Below are positions 26,330 to 33,850 of a stretch of 64,000 nucleotides of DNA, piece after piece (within the stretch, counting starts at the first letter, position 1; each line of letters opens with the position of its first letter). The position numbers and the translations under genes are program-made. This DNA is from JBBRDU01 sp038203615 (lineage in GTDB: Bacteria > Verrucomicrobiota > Verrucomicrobiia > Chthoniobacterales > UBA10450): assembly GCA_038203615.1 (NCBI GenBank), contig JBBRDU010000006.1:1-64000 (forward strand), read 5' to 3'. The notes under the pieces are model-generated. The model saw only the letters and a list, made by a program, of their open reading frames with translations. It made no database searches and was not told the DNA's origin.

Positions 26330-27076
26330 ATGAGAAGTCGAGCCGATCTAATCATTGTTTTTGTTTGCGCGGCTTGCGCGCATTCGGCGTTTGCGATCGG
26401 GACCGACATTGAGTTTAGAAAGCTTTATGATTATTACTTTCCAAAAAGGTCCAGTTACGTGGAGAGTCTCTATCGTGAGTATTTTGATAAAACTCTGTTC
26501 GGGCCGGTGCCGCCCAAATCTTCGGACAGCCGAACCACGGAGATTTACTTGGCACTCCGCGGCAGCCGCAGTGCTTTTCACAAATTCATGCATAGTCCTG
26601 ACCGCGACGCGGTGGGTGCACCAGGCGAGAGTTGGAGCTACGAATGTCGCCTCCTGCTGCTGCGGTTAGGGGACGAGGGCTTTTCACGGTTTCTTAGCGC
26701 CGAGGACCGTAGTAACAGAGAAGCCGTCGGCATGGCCATTGACCCGGCCATCTCGCGCAAACAGGGCCTTTTCGTTAAAACGCGTTCGCTGTACTCGTAT
26801 CGTTATATGCCGATGTCGAAGGAAGAAATGAGAGAGAGAGCCCGAATCAAGACGGTTTCAACGGTAATCATCCTTGGGCCGGATGAATTCTCTCGTCTTA
26901 AGACAGCCTTGGCAAAGGATACCCGGTTTTCGCGCGTGTTCGCCGACCGCTCGGAGGATACAAGGGGCTTTACGTTCGTCAGTATTCCCAAGAACTTGCC
27001 GAAGACAGATGTTTCCGACTTGAAACACCTAATTGGCCAGGTCGCTCCGGCGCAAAAGCGCATACACTTTCAATAA
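26330..27076 (+). CDS. Secreted candidate immunity protein after the second RHS tip
   Basis: About 248 residues from the ATG at 26330; the longer frame begins with unrelated residues. The signal peptide is LIIVFVCAACAHSAFA. The mature protein has charged helical stretches (LYDYYFPKRSSYVESLYREYF, MSKEEMRERARIKTVSTVII) and does not resemble the other immunity-like proteins here, as expected if it pairs with a different toxin fold. The space between the RHS stop and this start (about 210 bp) holds no convincing gene. Role inferred from position and export signal; no family recognised. Confidence 0.55.
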   Translation: MRSRADLIIVFVCAACAHSAFAIGTDIEFRKLYDYYFPKRSSYVESLYREYFDKTLFGPVPPKSSDSRTTEIYLALRGSRSAFHKFMHSPDRDAVGAPGESWSYECRLLLLRLGDEGFSRFLSAEDRSNREAVGMAIDPAISRKQGLFVKTRSLYSYRYMPMSKEEMRERARIKTVSTVIILGPDEFSRLKTALAKDTRFSRVFADRSEDTRGFTFVSIPKNLPKTDVSDLKHLIGQVAPAQKRIHFQ

Positions 27077-27145
27077 CAGGGTTGGGGGTCAAAAGCGAAC
27101 CATCGACAGCGATTAGACAATCGCAGCGAACTGATTGGGGGGATT

Positions 27146-27229
27146 GGGGTCGCATCTATACATTTGACATTTGAGTGGGAGGGTCCCGGCAGCGCGCTAG
27201 CGAATTGTAAAAAATACAGATGCGACCCC
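27146..27229 (+). mobile_element. 84-bp palindromic MITE with GGGGTCGCATCT ends
   Basis: The left end GGGGTCGCATCTATACATTT is mirrored by the right end ATACAGATGCGACCCC. It has no coding capacity and shares the GGGGTC tip with the RAYT elements, so a RAYT probably mobilises it. Its right end supplies the in-frame ATG of the third RHS cassette. Confidence 0.75.
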
Positions 27230-28644
27230 ATTCTGCCCCCCCCGCTGGGACTGTAACCACCCCTCCCGGCACCAACACCAATCTCACGTTCGATGGTTGC
27301 GGCAATCGGACGAGCCTGAATGGAGTCGCGCTGGCTACACCGAACAACATGAATCAGCCGACCGATGCTGGTATCACCTACGATAATGAAGGCAACCTGC
27401 TTACCTACAATGGCTGGACTTACACCTACGACGCCCAGAACCGGCTCACGAACGCGACCAATGGCGCTACGACGGCTGCATTTTACTACGACGGGAAGAA
27501 CCGCCAGATTGCCCGATCAATGAACGGCACCTTCACCTTCAGTGTGTGGGACGATTGGGAACTGATCGAGGAATACGGCACCGGCAACGTGCGCACGAGC
27601 TCTTATCTGCAAGGCGCGCACGGCCCGATCAAATCGCTCATCACGAACATTTACTTCTACCAGGACGAGCTTGGCAGCACCTCCCACATTGCTGATGCCA
27701 CCGGGCATTTGCTCGAGTCCTACACCTATAATCTCTACGGGAAGCCAACTTACTGGGACGCTTCGGGCAACCCACTCACAGGCTCCAACCCCGCTTATAA
27801 CGTTCGCGATCTGTTCAGCGGAGAGCGGTTCGTGCCAGAGCTGGGGCTTTACGACCTGCGCAACCGCTTCATGTCTCCTGATCTCGGTCGTTTCCTCCAG
27901 CCTGATCCAGTAGGCTTCAAAGGCGATGGCAGTAATCTCTATCGTTATTGCGGGAACGATTGGGCCAATCGGAGCGATCCGATGGGATTGGTTGACATCG
28001 ATGTGCCTCGAGCTTGGGATGTGATGCTTTGGGCGGCATCTCAGAATTCACGAAACCAGTCCCTAGCGCGACGCGATGGCAACGCTTCGTCGCAGGTGTT
28101 GCAAGGAATACGTGGGAAAGACGGTTCCATCAGTCATGTGAGCCTTCAAAATAAGATTAATATAGGGAGGCCCGAGTGGGAACCGAGGGAGGAGGGCTAC
28201 AGAGGAAGCGGACAGACGCACCGACTGATCGAGCACGAGTTCGGGCTAGCCGATGATGGACATGTTGTCCTCGGCAAGGGCCACGTGCATATGAACGTAA
28301 CTGGCAAAGACACACCTGGTTTCTCAAAGGGTATAAAGAGTGACTACGCCGAGGCGGCGGGGAAAAGTCGGATCATTGCTAAAACTAATGAATCGGATCT
28401 TAAGTCCGATCCGAATCGAGTAACGCGACTTACGCCACAGACAGATCGAAGCTTGGCGCCACAGGAAAGAGTGATTAAACCCCCAACAGCTGAGGAACTA
28501 AAGCGCTATGATCAGTCAAGCGGCTCAAACTACAACAATACGGTGCCACCGCAGGCGTCCAACGCTGAACCGGGCTCTAATGCTGCTGACGGGATGGGTA
28601 TGGCGTTCATTGGCCCTGGCTCTAAGCCTGGGCCAGCGCAATGA
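27220..28644 (+). CDS. Orphan RHS C-terminal cassette, third tip
   Basis: 474 residues starting inside the right end of the MITE. The RHS core part begins at the position equivalent to AGTVSSP in the full-length gene and runs through RHS repeats to DPMGL; about 120 bp of it (27564-27683) shows no mismatch with the full-length gene (21378-21497). The 186-residue tip has THRLIEHEFGLADDGHVVLGKGHVHMNV and later GIKSDYAEAAGKSRIIA. These could be metal-binding His residues of a degenerate JAB-like fold, but the canonical S-x2-D is not present, so I leave it unassigned. The shared tail ends the protein, and the stop overlaps the next ATG (ATGA). No signal peptide, so probably a silent cassette. Confidence 0.7.
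   Translation: MRPHSAPPAGTVTTPPGTNTNLTFDGCGNRTSLNGVALATPNNMNQPTDAGITYDNEGNLLTYNGWTYTYDAQNRLTNATNGATTAAFYYDGKNRQIARSMNGTFTFSVWDDWELIEEYGTGNVRTSSYLQGAHGPIKSLITNIYFYQDELGSTSHIADATGHLLESYTYNLYGKPTYWDASGNPLTGSNPAYNVRDLFSGERFVPELGLYDLRNRFMSPDLGRFLQPDPVGFKGDGSNLYRYCGNDWANRSDPMGLVDIDVPRAWDVMLWAASQNSRNQSLARRDGNASSQVLQGIRGKDGSISHVSLQNKINIGRPEWEPREEGYRGSGQTHRLIEHEFGLADDGHVVLGKGHVHMNVTGKDTPGFSKGIKSDYAEAAGKSRIIAKTNESDLKSDPNRVTRLTPQTDRSLAPQERVIKPPTAEELKRYDQSSGSNYNNTVPPQASNAEPGSNAADGMGMAFIGPGSKPGPAQ
28549..28641 (+). repeat. Conserved RHS C-terminal tail, copy 3
   Basis: QASNAEPG, NAADGMG and PGPAQ, differing from the other copies mostly by conservative changes and many silent third-position differences. 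Confidence 0.9.
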
Positions 28645-28883
28645 GTAAGGTCTTGAGAAAAGCGCGCGAGAATTCGATGTTTACCTATGGGTTAAAGCCG
28701 TCATATCAACTGGCTGGTAAGCGCGCGACCGAAAGCGGAATCCTACTTCCAGCACACTCGCAAAGTCTCGACCTACGAAAGACGCAGGGGTGCTGTCAAA
28801 TCCGTGGAGATGGCGGTAAGAGATATCGCGCATATATCGATCGAGATAATCGTTTGATCCACATCGAGAACGCGTTCATCTGA
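28641..28883 (+). CDS. Small protein overlapping the third RHS cassette
   Basis: 80 residues, with its ATG overlapping the cassette stop by four bases. It is basic at the N-terminus (MSKVLRKARENSMFTYG), has no signal peptide, and ends with a strand-like KRYRAYIDRDNRLIHIENAFI. It could be a cytoplasmic immunity protein or a remnant. Nothing in it is recognisable; the tight overlap is the main support. Confidence 0.45.
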   Translation: MSKVLRKARENSMFTYGLKPSYQLAGKRATESGILLPAHSQSLDLRKTQGCCQIRGDGGKRYRAYIDRDNRLIHIENAFI

Positions 28884-28892
28884 TCTGGGTTG

Positions 28893-29597
28893 ATGAATAT
28901 GAATCGATTTTCATTTCCACTGTCTTTCGTCATTGTTCTGTTGGGGCACTTGTACAACTGTCAGGCTGCTACTGCGCCCAGCGGCGATCATTTAGTCCCG
29001 ATCGACCCGCAGTCGGAATTGGGCTCGGAGGCAGCCTATCGAAAGATCTACGAAGCAAAGTTATTCATGACGCCCGGAAACCTTGCAAGATTCGTGCAGC
29101 TGCCGGGCCCTCTTGCGCAGCCCGAGGTGGTAATTTCTCTATACCAGCGACGCAAAAGCCGCAGGACCGGTTCTAACGAGTATTGGGTGACATTGACTGA
29201 GCCAATTGGTCGGCTCGCGGATTGCATCCCTGTGGACGGAGAAAGGCCCAAGCTAAATGCGCAGACAATGCGCGTTCGGAGGTTCGATGCCCCATTGCCA
29301 GAATCAACGGCCCTGGCAGTAAATAACGCTTGGCTAACTATGCTAAGGCGGGCCAGCCCCGATCCATGCCGAGAATGTATTGCGGAAGGCACTACCGAAA
29401 TATTCTCGGCTGTAGCTCGCGATGGCAAACTGTTGCGCGCCACGGTTCCAATTAAGACAGAACCCAACACTCTTGCGCTGACAAAACTTGGGCTCGCTCT
29501 TGGAGATTACTGTTACGCCGCACCAGATCGCCGCGGAGAAACGGCTCGTGATATTGAAGCCCGAGCACGTCGTCTGCAAATGAGGACACTCGAATGA
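28893..29597 (+). CDS. Secreted candidate immunity protein after the third RHS tip
   Basis: About 234 residues from the ATG at 28893. The signal peptide is FSFPLSFVIVLLGHLYNCQA. The mature protein is a clear paralogue of the one at 23264 (LARFVQ-PGPL, PLP-STALAV, WLTMLR, FSAV) and a distant one of that at 22458. Both this protein and the one at 22458 follow tips with an H-x-H motif, so they may neutralise related toxins. It starts 10 bp after the 80-residue gene. Family otherwise unknown to me. Confidence 0.62.
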   Translation: MNMNRFSFPLSFVIVLLGHLYNCQAATAPSGDHLVPIDPQSELGSEAAYRKIYEAKLFMTPGNLARFVQLPGPLAQPEVVISLYQRRKSRRTGSNEYWVTLTEPIGRLADCIPVDGERPKLNAQTMRVRRFDAPLPESTALAVNNAWLTMLRRASPDPCRECIAEGTTEIFSAVARDGKLLRATVPIKTEPNTLALTKLGLALGDYCYAAPDRRGETARDIEARARRLQMRTLE

Positions 29598-29611
29598 ATT
29601 GGGGGGAAAGG

Positions 29612-29756
29612 CAGAAGGGGTCAGTCTGTGAATCGTGCAGGAAAGTGATCGACGTTAACTGGCGTGCGCGGGTAGATCTAGTCAGTGGCGCGCGAAGGGC
29701 GGGTTGATGTTTAGCTTGAGACATCCGCTGAGGAGATAATGGGGTCAAGAGATAAT
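29612..29756 (+). repeat. Stacked ends of GGGGTC elements
   Basis: AAGGGGTCAGTCTGTGAATC looks like the left end of a further element family, cut off here. Further on, GAGATAATGGGGTCAA is present twice in tandem directly outside the intact RAYT element. No gene is seen. Confidence 0.6.
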
Positions 29757-30825
29757 GGGGTCAAATCTTCACATTTGACGTTAGGCGACAAGGCCTGACA
29801 AATTAGGAGGCGTGGCCAGGTCGTTGCGGATTGAATTTGCAGGAGCGCTTTATCACGTGACCGGGCGCGGCAATGCGCGGCAGAAGATATTCGCTGACGA
29901 AAAGGATTGCGCCAAGTTCCTGCAATTGTTGGCGGCCTCGCTCGAACGCTACGAGATCGTTCTGCACGCGTATGTCTTAATGGGGAATCATTACCACCTG
30001 ATTGCGGAAACTCGTCGAGCCAATCTGGGGCGCTGGATGCATTGGCTGGTGACCAGTTACACGGTTTACTTTAATCGGCGGCATCGGCGTGTGGGGCATC
30101 TTTTTCAGGGTCGCTTCAAGAGCATCGTGGTCGAGGCGCAGGGCTATTTGCTGACCCTGAGCCGGTATGTGCATCTCAACCCGGTGCGTGGTCAGGTCAT
30201 GGGAAGAGGCGATCCGATGGAACGGCGCGAGCGGTTGCGCGAATGGCGCTGGAGCAGCTATCGCGCTTACAGCGGCCTGAGCAAGGCGGAATCCTGGGTG
30301 AGCACGGAGTGGATCTTGGGCGAGATGGGGCGCGGATCGGCCAAAAAACAGCGCCTCAGATATCGTCGTTTTGTGGAAGAGGGGCTAGTGCGGGAAATTG
30401 AGAGCCCGCTGGAAGCGACCCGATGGCAGGCGGCGTTGGGCGGGGAACATTTTCTTCAGCGGATGAAGGATCGTCTGGCCAGTGGCGCGGAGGAGCAAGA
30501 TCGTGAAATGCCTTCTCTGCGACAATTGCGGCTGCGACCGGAGGCGCAATCAATCCTCGAGGCTGTCGGGAAAGCTTATCGGAGTTCGAAGGCGGACCTG
30601 TTGCGGCGGGGCAAGAGGGGCAATGAAGGGCGAGCTGTCGCGATGGTGCTGATCTGGGATCACTGCGGGATGAGCTTGCGAGAAATCGGAGTTCTCTTTG
30701 GGGGAGCAGGATATACTGCCGTAGCGCAGATGATCGCGCGCACCAAAGAAAAGGACCGAAAAGAGGAACTCAAGCTGAAAATTGGAAAGCTCGCCCGCCA
30801 ATGTGTAAAGTGAAGACGCGACCCC
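29757..30825 (+). mobile_element. Intact RAYT element with GGGGTC ends
   Basis: The left end is GGGGTCAAATCTTCACATTT; the right end read backwards is GGGGTCGCGTCTTCACTTTA. They share GGGGTC and TCTTCAC at the same spacing. One transposase gene lies inside. The right end is followed by an array of GGGGTC-containing units. Confidence 0.75.
29812..30813 (+). CDS. REP-associated tyrosine transposase (RAYT, Y1_Tnp)
   Basis: 333 residues from a GTG (MARSLRIEFAGALYHVTGRG). The HUH motif is GNHYHLIAE near residue 57, RVGHLFQGRFKSI follows, and the catalytic-tyrosine block is LSRYVHLNPVRG. WRWSSYRAY is also family-typical. The C-terminal half includes a DnaA-like or HTH-like end (GMSLREIGVLFGGAGYTAVAQMI), a common extension in longer RAYTs. 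It belongs to a different subgroup from the one at 24329 and is the parent type of the dead copy at 24030. All catalytic residues are present, so it could act in trans on the MITE and the array next door. Confidence 0.92.
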   Translation: MARSLRIEFAGALYHVTGRGNARQKIFADEKDCAKFLQLLAASLERYEIVLHAYVLMGNHYHLIAETRRANLGRWMHWLVTSYTVYFNRRHRRVGHLFQGRFKSIVVEAQGYLLTLSRYVHLNPVRGQVMGRGDPMERRERLREWRWSSYRAYSGLSKAESWVSTEWILGEMGRGSAKKQRLRYRRFVEEGLVREIESPLEATRWQAALGGEHFLQRMKDRLASGAEEQDREMPSLRQLRLRPEAQSILEAVGKAYRSSKADLLRRGKRGNEGRAVAMVLIWDHCGMSLREIGVLFGGAGYTAVAQMIARTKEKDRKEELKLKIGKLARQCVK

Positions 30826-30935
30826 GCGCGGTCCCCCCCCCGCGCGGTCCCCCGCGACCCCGCGCGGTCCCCCGTGCGACCCCGCGCGGTCCCCCGTGTG
30901 TAAAGTGAAGAGGCGACCCCGCGCGGTCCCCGCTC
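30800..30935 (+). repeat. GC-rich tandem array built on the RAYT right end
   Basis: Units of about 20 bp with GCGACCCCGCGCGGTCCCCC recur four to five times. The outer 35 bp (GTGTAAAGTGAAG, then A/G and CGCGACCCC) appear both at the start and near the end of the array, so the transposon right end itself has been duplicated. No spacers of CRISPR type. Confidence 0.85.
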
Positions 30936-30983
30936 GTACTTAGCAACGCCCTCGGAGCGGTCGTTCCACCCCACTGCGCGTGC

Positions 30984-32645
30984 CTACACGGTTGGGGTAG
31001 AAACCATCTTCCGGGCCTTGGCCAGCGCCTCGTCCAGGTCGGCGCAGATTTTTTCGTCGCCCAGCCAGCCGACCATTCCTGACTCGAACATCACTTTCAT
31101 CGGCTGCGGTTGAACCGCCGTCAGTAGAATTTTGACTCCGTCGCGGTGGAGTTTTTCGATGGCTGTGCGAAAGGCGTGCAATCCGCTGGCGTCGATGGCG
31201 GGAACGTTGCGCATGCGAAAGATCACGACCTTCGGTTTTCCGCCTGAGCCGCGCAACGCCTGGTCGAGATTTTCCGCCGCCGCGAAGAAGAGTGGTCCTT
31301 CGATGCGGTAAAGCACGACGCCTTCCGGTACATCCTTGCCCCGCATGCTGTGGGAGCCAATGCCTTCCGGTTCGCTCTCTTCGGTGACGAGGCGGATATG
31401 CGAGACCGCTTCCATCTGGCGCAGGAAAAGGACAGCGGCCATGAACATGCCGGCCCCGACGCCGACGGTCAGGTCGAATACGACCGTTAATAGAAATGCT
31501 GTCACCATCACGCCGAAGTCGGCACGTGGGCCGCGCCAGAGTTCGACGAATGTGTGTGCTTCAGCCATGCGGACGGCCACGGCGAGAAGGATCGCACTGA
31601 GGGCGGCGAGGGGAATGTAGGCGGCGAGCGGCGCGGCGACGAGCGCGACTAAAAGGAGAACGACGGAATGAACAATCCCGGCCAGCGGCGTGCGCGCGCC
31701 GTTCCGGATGTTCGCGGCTGTGCGCGCGATCGCCCCGGTGGCGGCAATGCCACCGAAGAGCGGCGTCACGAGGTTGGCAATGCCCTGGCCAATCAGCTCC
31801 TGGTTGGGATCATGGCGGGTTTCCGCCATGCCATCGGCCACCACCGCGGAAAGGAGCGACTCGATGGCGCCGAGGGCGGCGATGGTGAAGGCCGGCGCCA
31901 TCAGCTGCCTCATCGCGTCCAGCGAGATGGCGGGAAAATGCACACCGGGGAACCCGGCCGGGATGCCGCCGAACCGGCTGCCAACGGTCGCGACCGGCAA
32001 CTTCAAAAGATAGACAAGGATGGCGGTGAGGAGGACAGCCACGATACTGGCGGGGATTCGTCTCGTTAGGCGCGGCCACAGATAAAGAATGGCGAGCGAG
32101 AGGGCGCCGATCCCCAGCGCGGACAAGTTCACGTGGCCGAGATGCGTCGCGAGCAAGGTTAGCTGCTGCAAAACGTGCTCGGGCATTTTTAACCCGAGTC
32201 CGAGAAACTCGTTCAGCTGACCGCAGAAGATGATCACGGCGATGCCGCTGGTGAAGCCCGCAATGACGGGATACGGAAAAAATTTCAGGAGCCGTCCCAT
32301 TTTGAGCACGCCGAGCAGAATCAACATCACCCCGGCCATCATGACGGCGAGGGCGAGTCCGCCGTAACCGAACTGAGCGACGATGGAAAAAAGGACCGGC
32401 ACGAATGCGCCGGTGGGGCCGGCGATCTGAAAGCGCGAGCCGCCGAGCAGTGCAACCGCAAGGCCGGCAATGATCCCGGTCCAGAGACCTTGCTGCGGCG
32501 TTACCCCGGAAGCGACCCCGAAACCGATGGCCAGTGGTAGAGCGATGATCCCGACGGTTAAGCCGGCGGAGAGATCGGAGAAAAGATCAGCCCGCCGATA
32601 GCCGGTGAAGGCGGACAGAATGGCGGGGTGAAAGCGGCGCAGCAC
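30984..32645 (-). CDS. SulP-family anion transporter with STAS domain
   Basis: 553 residues. The SulP hallmark regions are present: DLSAGLTVGIIALPLAIGFGVASG, IAGPTGAFVPVLF, and FTSGIAVIIFCGQLNEFLGL, with about 12 to 14 membrane helices. A C-terminal STAS domain (FRMRNVPAIDASGLHAFRTAIEKL) faces the cytoplasm. These proteins carry sulfate, bicarbonate or dicarboxylates by symport or exchange; the substrate is not evident. It is the first gene right of the RHS/RAYT island and is transcribed towards it. Confidence 0.9.
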   Translation of the reverse strand: MLRRFHPAILSAFTGYRRADLFSDLSAGLTVGIIALPLAIGFGVASGVTPQQGLWTGIIAGLAVALLGGSRFQIAGPTGAFVPVLFSIVAQFGYGGLALAVMMAGVMLILLGVLKMGRLLKFFPYPVIAGFTSGIAVIIFCGQLNEFLGLGLKMPEHVLQQLTLLATHLGHVNLSALGIGALSLAILYLWPRLTRRIPASIVAVLLTAILVYLLKLPVATVGSRFGGIPAGFPGVHFPAISLDAMRQLMAPAFTIAALGAIESLLSAVVADGMAETRHDPNQELIGQGIANLVTPLFGGIAATGAIARTAANIRNGARTPLAGIVHSVVLLLVALVAAPLAAYIPLAALSAILLAVAVRMAEAHTFVELWRGPRADFGVMVTAFLLTVVFDLTVGVGAGMFMAAVLFLRQMEAVSHIRLVTEESEPEGIGSHSMRGKDVPEGVVLYRIEGPLFFAAAENLDQALRGSGGKPKVVIFRMRNVPAIDASGLHAFRTAIEKLHRDGVKILLTAVQPQPMKVMFESGMVGWLGDEKICADLDEALAKARKMVSTPTV

Positions 32646-32878
32646 GCCGGATTCTAAATCGGTTTGGCTGGAATCACGACTTTTGCGTAACGTTTTATCT
32701 CACGGCGACAGAGCGCCGTGGCTACAGCTGAATGCGGAAAGCAGGAAGCCAGGAAACCAGGAAGGAGAAGCAGATTCGTCGGCTCCCGCCGCGGCGGGTA
32801 AACTGTGGAGTCTCGCCCCACCGGTTCGGGGAATGCACGAGCGGAGTGGACGCCGCAGCGCGGCGTCCCTACCAGATT
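32646..32878. repeat. Repeat-rich gap upstream of the SulP gene
   Basis: Contains GGCGACAGAGCGCCGTGGCTAC, a purine-rich AGGAAGCCAGGAAACCAGGAAGG run and ACGCCGCAGCGCGGCGTCC. All are versions of repeats found in other gaps. No gene. Confidence 0.6.
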
Positions 32879-33634
32879 TTAGATGGTGACGACGGTGATT
32901 TCGGGGCGGCAGTTGAAACGCCACGGGACTCGGTAGGTGCCGATGCCGGCGTTGACGTACAACGGGCCCTTCTCGGTTTGGAAAAAACCGAGGTCGTAGG
33001 GACCGACGCCGTAAGGCAGCGCAATCGCTCCGTAACCGGGAATGCGGACTTGTCCGCCGTGGGAATGCCCGGCCATGATCCAGTCGAAATGAAGGCCGTC
33101 CAGGTGATCGATGGACTTCGGGTAATGTGTGAGTAAAAAATGCCGCGCGGTGGTGCGCGGTTCAGTCATGGGCACGCCCTCGAGGCTCATGCCGGTCAAC
33201 TCGAGATCATGTTCTGGCAGGACAATGCTTTGCCCGACCAGCCAGCGTCCGCCCGTGGCGGCGAAGACGCGCTCGTATTCGGAGAAGGGGGCGCGACATC
33301 TGTATTCATGGTTCCCGGGGCATCCGTAAACCGGCTTTTTGATCTGCGCGATGAAGTGGAGCGCTTCCTCGAGATATTTTGTTTCCTCGATCAGGTCGCC
33401 CGTGAAACAGACAAAATCGGCTTCGAGCTCATTGATGGTGGCAATCACCCTTTCGGCGTAGCGGGTATTCCCCTTGTGATGAAAATCGGAGAAATGGATG
33501 AAGCGCAGCGTGCCGTTTGGGTTGGCTTTGAAATGGGTGACGCGCAGGTTGGTCGGCTCGATCAGGCGGGTATCGACCACGACCACCACAGGCAGGGCCA
33601 GGGCGGTCATTTTTAGAAATCCTCTCCGGGTCAT
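32879..33634 (-). CDS. Tat-exported metallophosphoesterase
   Basis: About 251 residues from the ATG at 33634 (MTRRGFLKM); ATGs at 33643 and 33670 are alternatives. The N-terminus has the twin-arginine motif RRGFLK and a hydrophobic stretch, so the folded protein is probably exported by Tat, consistent with metal loading in the cytoplasm. The calcineurin-like metal sites are all there: HFSDFHHKG, FTGDLIEE, GNHEY, THYP and AGHSHGGQ. Such YkuE-like enzymes act on phosphoesters at the envelope. The substrate is unknown. It stands alone between two repeat-rich gaps. Confidence 0.88.
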   Translation of the reverse strand: MTRRGFLKMTALALPVVVVVDTRLIEPTNLRVTHFKANPNGTLRFIHFSDFHHKGNTRYAERVIATINELEADFVCFTGDLIEETKYLEEALHFIAQIKKPVYGCPGNHEYRCRAPFSEYERVFAATGGRWLVGQSIVLPEHDLELTGMSLEGVPMTEPRTTARHFLLTHYPKSIDHLDGLHFDWIMAGHSHGGQVRIPGYGAIALPYGVGPYDLGFFQTEKGPLYVNAGIGTYRVPWRFNCRPEITVVTI

Positions 33635-33670
33635 ATAAGGCATGGTCTGCGGTGATTCAGCGTAACACAT

Positions 33671-33850
33671 GCCGGGGCAGGGGTGAATGTAGAAGCGGCT
33701 TCCAGTTGCTTTGGGTCCGAGAGGAGAGGCAGGGATGCCTCTTCTACTTGGGCGCGGGGTAATTGGGCCGTGGGAAGGCGCGGTTTGGGCGATTGGGGAG
33801 GGAAGCTGGCAGCTTCCCCTACAGAAGAAAAATGTAGAAGCCGCCTCTAC
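33671..33850. repeat. Palindromic repeats between phosphoesterase and M23 peptidase genes
   Basis: TGTAGAAGCGGCTTCC and its partner CCTCTTCTACTT, plus GGAAGCTGGCAGCTTCCCC and a further TGTAGAAGCC. Same families as at 12462-12824 and 38949-39185. Confidence 0.6.

Noticed and set aside
26115..26333. 72-codon ORF overlapping the stop of the second RHS cassette
   Set aside because: Although the ATGA overlap resembles the other cassettes, the sequence is Arg/Ser/Pro-rich with no structure and reads into the upstream region of the secreted gene at 26330.
30800..30935. Possible CRISPR array
   Set aside because: Units are contiguous with no spacers of constant length, and no cas genes are near.
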